Assembly: GCF_024708915.1 (NCBI RefSeq) | Contig: NZ_JANJXQ010000077.1 | Location: forward strand, 1-9,876 | DNA: 9,876 bases | Direction of reading: 5' to 3' | Source: Thiobacillus sp. | GTDB taxonomy: Bacteria > Pseudomonadota > Gammaproteobacteria > Burkholderiales > Thiobacillaceae | Shown here: positions 5,484 through 9,876 of the stretch, in pieces | Numbering within the stretch: position 1 is the first letter of the stretch | Layout of the letters: every line of letters begins with the position of its first letter | Position numbers and translations under genes: made by a program | Notes under the pieces: generated by a model | Seen by the model: the letters and a program-made list of their open reading frames with translations, nothing else | What the model was told of the DNA's origin: nothing | Database searches by the model: none

Positions 5484-6956
5484 TTACGCCGTCCCGCCCA
5501 CCGTCAACCCATCGATCCGCAACGTCGGCTGCCCTACCCCGACCGGCACGCTCTGCCCTTCCTTGCCGCAGGTGCCGACGCCCGAATCCATTTCCATGTC
5601 GTTGCCGATCATGGAAACGCGCGTCAGCACTTCGGGGCCGTTGCCGATCAGGGTGGCGCCCTTCACCGGGTAGGTGATCTTGCCGTCTTCGATCATGTAG
5701 GCCTCGGCGGCGGAGAAGACAAACTTGCCGCTGGTGATGTCGACCTGGCCGCCGCCGAAGTTGACGGCGTAGAGGCCGTTCTTCACCGAGGCGATGATGT
5801 CAGCAGGGTTCTTGTCGCCGCCCAGCATCAGGGTGTTGGTCATGCGCGGCATGGTCAGATGGGCGAAGGATTCGCGGCGGGCGTTGCCGGTGATGGGCAT
5901 GCCCATCAGGCGGGCGTTCATCATGTCCTGCATGTAGCCGGTGAGGATACCGTCTTCGATCAGGGTGGTGCGCTGGGTGGGGTTGCCTTCGTCGTCGACG
6001 TTCAATGAACCGCGGCGCAGCGGGATGGTGCCGTCGTCGACCACCGTCACGCCGGGCGCGGCGACGCGTTCGCCGATGCGGCCGGAAAACGCCGAGCTGC
6101 CCTTGCGGTTGAAGTCGCCTTCGAGGCCGTGACCGATCGCTTCGTGCAGCAGGATGCCGGGCCAGCCGGAACCGAGGACGACGGTCATGCTGCCGGCGGG
6201 TGCGGGGCGGGCGTCGAGGTTGACCATGGCCTGGTGCACGGCCTGGCGGGCGTATTTCTCCAGGATGTCGTCGCTGAAATAGCTGTAGTCGAAGCGGCCG
6301 CCGCCGCCGCCGCTACCCTGCTCGCGGCGGCCGTCCTGCTCGGCAATGACCTGCAGCGACAGGCGCACCAGCGGGCGCACGTCGGCGGCGAGGTGGCCGT
6401 CGGAGCGCGCGACGAAGATGACTTCGTATTCGGAGGCGAGGCTCGCCATCACCTGGATGACGCGCGGGTCCATCGCGCGCGCCTTTTTCTCCAGCCGCTC
6501 CAGCAGCGCGACCTTGGCTGCGTCGTCCAGGCTCACCAGCGGGTCGACTGCGTTGTACAGCAGGCGGCCTTCGCCGCGCTGCACCATGCCGAAGCTGCGG
6601 TTCTGTCCGGCGCGGGCGATCGCGCGGGTGGCGTCGGCCGCAGCGCCGAGCGCATCGAGGCTGATGTCGTCGGAATAGGCGAACGCGGTTTTCTCGCCCG
6701 AGACCGCACGTACGCCGACGCCCTGGTCGATGTTGAAGCTGCCGGACTTGACCTGGCCTTCTTCCAGGCTCCAGCCTTCGGAACGCGAGTACTGGAAATA
6801 CAGGTCGGCGTAGTCGACGTCGTGCGTCAGCAGGCGGCCGAACACCGGCGCAAGCTTGTCGGCGTTCAGTCCATTCGGGGTCAGCAGCGTGGCTTCGGCG
6901 GAACGGAACAGCTGTTCGGCGGTCTGGATGGGAACGAAGGCGTCGGTTGGGTTCAT
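5484..6956 (-). CDS. tldD: metalloprotease TldD
   Basis: TldD pairs with TldE/PmbA to form a zinc peptidase that degrades unfolded peptides and, in some bacteria, matures microcin B17 and affects CcdA stability; cytoplasmic. The protein (490 aa; E. coli TldD is 481) shows the zinc-binding HEAIGHGLE (His271, Glu272, His276), the upstream Gly-rich [11 protein letters not shown] segment, and the conserved C-terminal [16 protein letters not shown] with Cys463. Start: ATG at 6954-6956 has AGGAGCAGGA just upstream (core AGGA six bases away), which is much better than the in-frame TTG at 6983. It is last in the operon, 29 bp after the hydrolase gene, facing the repeat-filled junction. The partner tldE/pmbA is not in the window and is usually encoded elsewhere. 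Confidence 0.97.
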   Translation of the reverse strand: MNPTDAFVPIQTAEQLFRSAEATLLTPNGLNADKLAPVFGRLLTHDVDYADLYFQYSRSEGWSLEEGQVKSGSFNIDQGVGVRAVSGEKTAFAYSDDISLDALGAAADATRAIARAGQNRSFGMVQRGEGRLLYNAVDPLVSLDDAAKVALLERLEKKARAMDPRVIQVMASLASEYEVIFVARSDGHLAADVRPLVRLSLQVIAEQDGRREQGSGGGGGRFDYSYFSDDILEKYARQAVHQAMVNLDARPAPAGSMTVVLGSGWPGILLHEAIGHGLEGDFNRKGSSAFSGRIGERVAAPGVTVVDDGTIPLRRGSLNVDDEGNPTQRTTLIEDGILTGYMQDMMNARLMGMPITGNARRESFAHLTMPRMTNTLMLGGDKNPADIIASVKNGLYAVNFGGGQVDITSGKFVFSAAEAYMIEDGKITYPVKGATLIGNGPEVLTRVSMIGNDMEMDSGVGTCGKEGQSVPVGVGQPTLRIDGLTVGGTA

Positions 6957-6985
6957 GGCTTGTCCTGCTCCTGCTGGATTCAAAA

Positions 6986-7933
6986 TTATTTAGTGGTGGG
7001 CTCGCGCTTGGCCGGCACCCGGCGCTCAACCACGTCGACTTCGATCTGCTGGCACTGGATGTGGCGGTGCTTGAGCGCGGGCAGGCTCTTGCGCAGGCTG
7101 GCCTGATAGGCCGGGTTGATGTTGGCGATGACCACGCCGGAGCCGCGCGGCAGGCGGTCGAGCACCACGCCCCAGGGATCGACGATCATGCTGTCGCCAT
7201 GGGTCTCGCGGCCCGACAAGTGGTAGCCGCCCTGCGCCGGCGCGATCACGTAGGCAAGGTTTTCGATCGCGCGCGCGCGGATCAGGGTCTCGAAATGCGC
7301 GCGCCCGGTGGTGGCGGTGAACGCCGCCGGCACCACGATGATATCGACGTCGGGCATGGTGCGGTACAGCTCGGGGAAGCGCAGGTCGTAGCAGACCGAC
7401 AGGCCGATGCGGCCGAACGGGCTGTTGAGGACGACCACCTTGTCGCCCGGCTCGATCAGCTTGGCTTCCTGGTAATGCTCGTTGCCGAGATCGAGGCCGA
7501 ACAGGTGAATCTTGTCGTAGCGCGCCACCAGCTTGCCGCGTTCGTCATACACCAGGCAGCTGTTGCGCACCTTGTTCGCCGCGCCGGCCTCCAGCGGCAC
7601 CGAACCGCCGACCAGCCAGACGTGATGCTTCTTCGCCATGCGCGACAGAAAGGACTGGATCGGGCCGTGGCCTTCCGCCTCGCGCGCTTTCACCACGTCG
7701 GCGTCTTTCATCGCCATGATGCAGAAAAACTCCGGCAGCACGACCAGGCGCGCGCCCCCCTCGACCGCCAGTTCGATGAGTCGCTCGGCTTCAGCCAGGT
7801 TGGCAGGCACGTTGGGGCCGGATGCCATCTGGATGGCCGCCACACGCACCGTGCCTGGCTGCGGCGCGGGTTTTTTGACTTGTGCACGCCGGGTGGGTGC
7901 CACGGTGGTTTTTGCGGGTTTTTTTGTCGGCAT
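6986..7933 (-). CDS. carbon-nitrogen hydrolase, nitrilase superfamily (Nit1/Nit2-like amidase)
   Basis: Hydrolyses a non-peptide C-N bond of a small amide. The Nit branch includes the omega-amidase and the deaminated-glutathione amidase, and the sequence alone does not say which applies. The Glu-Lys-Cys triad is present: Glu68 (VVLPEFF), Lys141 (YDKIHLF) and Cys181 ([13 protein letters not shown]). At 315 aa it is longer than the usual ~270 because the first 28 residues are a Lys/Pro/Ala-rich tail before the conserved TVRVAAIQM. That tail is encoded with runs of seven, five and six A. ATG at 7931-7933 has only a weak ribosome site (GGAA at a distance); GTG at residue 29 (7849) is an alternative start that would remove the tail. 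It sits 15 bp after yhdP and 29 bp before tldD, clearly in one operon; no terminator is seen between them. Confidence 0.95.
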   Translation of the reverse strand: MPTKKPAKTTVAPTRRAQVKKPAPQPGTVRVAAIQMASGPNVPANLAEAERLIELAVEGGARLVVLPEFFCIMAMKDADVVKAREAEGHGPIQSFLSRMAKKHHVWLVGGSVPLEAGAANKVRNSCLVYDERGKLVARYDKIHLFGLDLGNEHYQEAKLIEPGDKVVVLNSPFGRIGLSVCYDLRFPELYRTMPDVDIIVVPAAFTATTGRAHFETLIRARAIENLAYVIAPAQGGYHLSGRETHGDSMIVDPWGVVLDRLPRGSGVVIANINPAYQASLRKSLPALKHRHIQCQQIEVDVVERRVPAKREPTTK

Positions 7934-7948
7934 GGTCGGGTTCCACGA

Positions 7949-9876
7949 TCAGGGTTCGGATACTTGGGTTTCGGCTTTGGCCTTGGGCAGCCGCTTGACA
8001 TCGGGGGCCTGCCACGCCCCGGTCACCATATATTCCTGGCTGATGACCTCTTCGAACGGGTCGCGCAGCAGTTTCTGCGCGGCCAGTGCACCCACGCCTG
8101 CCAGCGGCCCGCCGAGCAGGGCGCCTGCCACGGCCACGCCTTCGGACAGTTTCGGAATCACCTTGACTCTGAGCTGCACGGTTTCCTGGTTGAGGTCGGC
8201 CAGCCCCGACATGTTGACCTTGGCGGCCGGCCCGCGCATCCTGAAGTCATCGCTGTAGACCACGCCGCGCGCAATGCGCAGGGTGGCGCCGATGTCGTCG
8301 AAGGCATAGCCTTCATTGAAGATATCACGGAAATCGAAGTTCAACCGGCGCGGCAGCGATTGCAGGCTCAACACGCCGAGCAGCTTGCCGGCACCTGGAT
8401 CGACCTTGAGGAACTGCCCGCTTCTGGCCTTGAAATCGAGCTGCCCCGCCAGCGTGCCGAACGCGAAATCGGCGGGCGAGCCTTCCCACGCGGCATTGCC
8501 CTGGACCGCGACACTGCCGCGTTTGAGCGTATCGGGGTAGCCGAAGCGGGCCAGAAATTTGCCCGCGTCGAGCACATCGAGGCTCAACTCCGCCCGCGTT
8601 TCGCCCAGGCCGCTGTCGCGCCACAGGCCGCTCATGCGAAACACGCTGTCGGGATGCGTGAGCTGCAGGGTGTCGATCGTCAGGCCCTGCGGTGTGCCGC
8701 GCGCCACGGCTTCCAGCCGCCCCAGCGCATGGTCCTGCAGACGGAAGTCCTCCACCGTCAGATCCAGCGTCGGAAAATCCACTGCCCGCATGTTCATTTC
8801 ATCGGCCGCCCCGCTCACCGGCATTCTGGCGGGGATGATCAGCTGCCTGAACTGCGCCGACACGCGGGCGGGCTGCTCCCTCGAGGATTCCGGTCCGCCG
8901 CGGGCTGAGGCTCCCGCGGGCTCGGATACGCCGGCCGGACGATAGGTCAGCACACCGCTCATTTCGCGCCCGCTCACCTGGGTACGCAGCAGGCCGTTGC
9001 GGGTACGCCCCAGCAGACGCACATCCTGATAGCGCCGCCCCAGCAGATCGAATGCGTCGAATCTGAGATCGATGGACGACAGCGGCAAGCTGGCGCCGCT
9101 TCCACCCACGGGCAACAACGCCATCCAGCCGGAGACATCCAGGCCGCGTCCGCTGCCGGCCAGACGCAGGCCGGGCTCGTTCGGCATGACCGCCTGCCCG
9201 TCGAAATGGATTTCGCCGCGGCTGAAGCCGCCTGCTGCGGTGCTGCGCCACAGCGCGCTAAGGGTTCGGCCCAGCCGGACTTCGTTCAACCGGGCATCGC
9301 CCTGCGGCTGGCGGATCACCAGCAACGGCAGCGGCTGGGCGGCCGCTTTGGCGAGCGGCGCCGGCAGGCTGGAGCCCAGCCCGGCCAGGTCGGACTCGAT
9401 GCGGACCCGCTCCCCTTCCGGTTCGAGGTCGATCTGGCCGCGCCACCCGGCCTGTCCCGACAGATGCTTGCTCCACGCCGAATTGAGCCACGGTGCCAAG
9501 CCCGCCGCGGTAGCCTGCCCCTGCGCCAGAATCTGCACCCGGTCGTTGCGGGCGGTGGTATCGATGCGTACCGCTCCGCCCAGAAACTGCGCGGCGATGC
9601 TTTTTGCGCTCAGGCTGTCGCCAGTGAAATCGATGTCGCCGCGCACCTGGCTGAGCTGCGGCAAGCCGGCTGGCAGCAGGGTATTGCCCAGGAACGACAG
9701 GGTGCCGGCCAGCGTGGTGTCGTGGCTGTGGCGCAGCGGCACCTGCAGCTTCAGGGCGAGCCGCATCGGCCCGTTGCCGTCCAGCGCATCGGTGAATCCG
9801 CGCAGGCGCTCGCCCACCGGGCTGAAGTTGGCAAAACGGATGAAGTCCCGGATCGGGCCATTGGCCTGGCCTTCGA
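7949..9876 (-). CDS. yhdP: YhdP family AsmA-like envelope protein, N-terminal part outside the window
   Basis: YhdP is a very large inner-membrane-anchored AsmA-like protein; in E. coli it acts with TamB and YdbH in phospholipid transport to the outer membrane. The 642 visible codons are the C-terminal half and are open to the window edge; reading upstream of 9817 continues in frame as PIRDFIRFANFSPVGERL, so the GTG at 9817 is not the start. The part seen has repeated amphipathic beta segments of the AsmA type. It ends with the family tail: KVNMSGLADLNQETVQLRVK, then a Gly/Ala-rich LLGGPLAGVGALAAQK, then DPFEEVISQEYMVTGAW. The final ~20 residues are Lys/Ala-rich. It is the promoter-proximal member of the operon seen here. 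Confidence 0.95.
   Translation of the reverse strand, partial: EGQANGPIRDFIRFANFSPVGERLRGFTDALDGNGPMRLALKLQVPLRHSHDTTLAGTLSFLGNTLLPAGLPQLSQVRGDIDFTGDSLSAKSIAAQFLGGAVRIDTTARNDRVQILAQGQATAAGLAPWLNSAWSKHLSGQAGWRGQIDLEPEGERVRIESDLAGLGSSLPAPLAKAAAQPLPLLVIRQPQGDARLNEVRLGRTLSALWRSTAAGGFSRGEIHFDGQAVMPNEPGLRLAGSGRGLDVSGWMALLPVGGSGASLPLSSIDLRFDAFDLLGRRYQDVRLLGRTRNGLLRTQVSGREMSGVLTYRPAGVSEPAGASARGGPESSREQPARVSAQFRQLIIPARMPVSGAADEMNMRAVDFPTLDLTVEDFRLQDHALGRLEAVARGTPQGLTIDTLQLTHPDSVFRMSGLWRDSGLGETRAELSLDVLDAGKFLARFGYPDTLKRGSVAVQGNAAWEGSPADFAFGTLAGQLDFKARSGQFLKVDPGAGKLLGVLSLQSLPRRLNFDFRDIFNEGYAFDDIGATLRIARGVVYSDDFRMRGPAAKVNMSGLADLNQETVQLRVKVIPKLSEGVAVAGALLGGPLAGVGALAAQKLLRDPFEEVISQEYMVTGAWQAPDVKRLPKAKAETQVSEP

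Noticed and set aside
6290..6320. GCC trinucleotide repeat
   Set aside because: It encodes the Gly-rich loop normal for TldD, so it is not evidence of an unstable repeat.
6957..6983. Upstream TTG start for tldD
   Set aside because: It would place the AGGAGCAGGA ribosome site inside the gene; the ATG at 6956 has ideal spacing to it.
6947..8908. Open frame of 653 codons on the plus strand
   Set aside because: Antisense to nit and yhdP, both firmly identified; the translation is His/Asp/Gln-rich without a domain.

Overview
The window is GC-rich, gene-dense chromosomal DNA with the look of a betaproteobacterium. The support is the yhdP - nitrilase-family hydrolase - tldD gene order, an AroG-type DAHP synthase, and a DUF1631 protein fused to c-di-GMP signalling domains. 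A genus cannot be fixed from the sequence; a Thiobacillus/Nitrosomonadales-like organism is only a guess. No rRNA, tRNA, CRISPR array, phage gene or transposase gene was seen.

Layout. (1) Positions 1-492 (minus) hold the N-terminal 164 codons of a class I DAHP synthase, running off the left edge. (2) Positions 493-882 (minus) are its long 5' region. Reading toward aroG it holds a promoter-like pair, a 22-codon ORF with a Phe/Tyr cluster (FFFSRFYP), a strong intrinsic terminator with seven U, and about 235 nt of leader before aroG. Competing hairpins can be drawn by eye, so this looks like a classical Phe/Tyr transcription attenuator on DAHP synthase. It is the most interesting system in the window. 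(3) Positions 957-4682 (plus) hold one very large gene (1241 aa): PilZ, DUF1631, degenerate GGDEF and degenerate EAL. Its altered motifs (AGESG, EVL, DEFG, AGYVED) resemble the non-catalytic c-di-GMP receptor FimX. (4) Positions 4683-5483 are a gene-free convergent junction packed with dispersed repeats. The main feature is two inverted copies of a ~265 bp element whose internal hairpins are kept in both copies although the stem sequences differ. (5) Positions 5484-9876 (minus) hold a tight operon, yhdP (5' end outside the window) - nit - tldD, with gaps of 15 and 29 bp.

How the parts work together. The aroG region makes the first committed intermediate of aromatic amino acid synthesis; the attenuator would let transcription continue only when charged tRNA-Phe (and perhaps tRNA-Tyr) is scarce, alongside Phe feedback inhibition of the enzyme. 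The DUF1631 protein probably senses or binds c-di-GMP rather than turning it over. The yhdP operon joins an AsmA-like envelope protein with a carbon-nitrogen hydrolase and the TldD half of the TldD/TldE protease; only co-transcription is suggested, not a shared pathway. The repeat cluster separates the two convergent transcription units, and no classical U-tract terminator was seen there.
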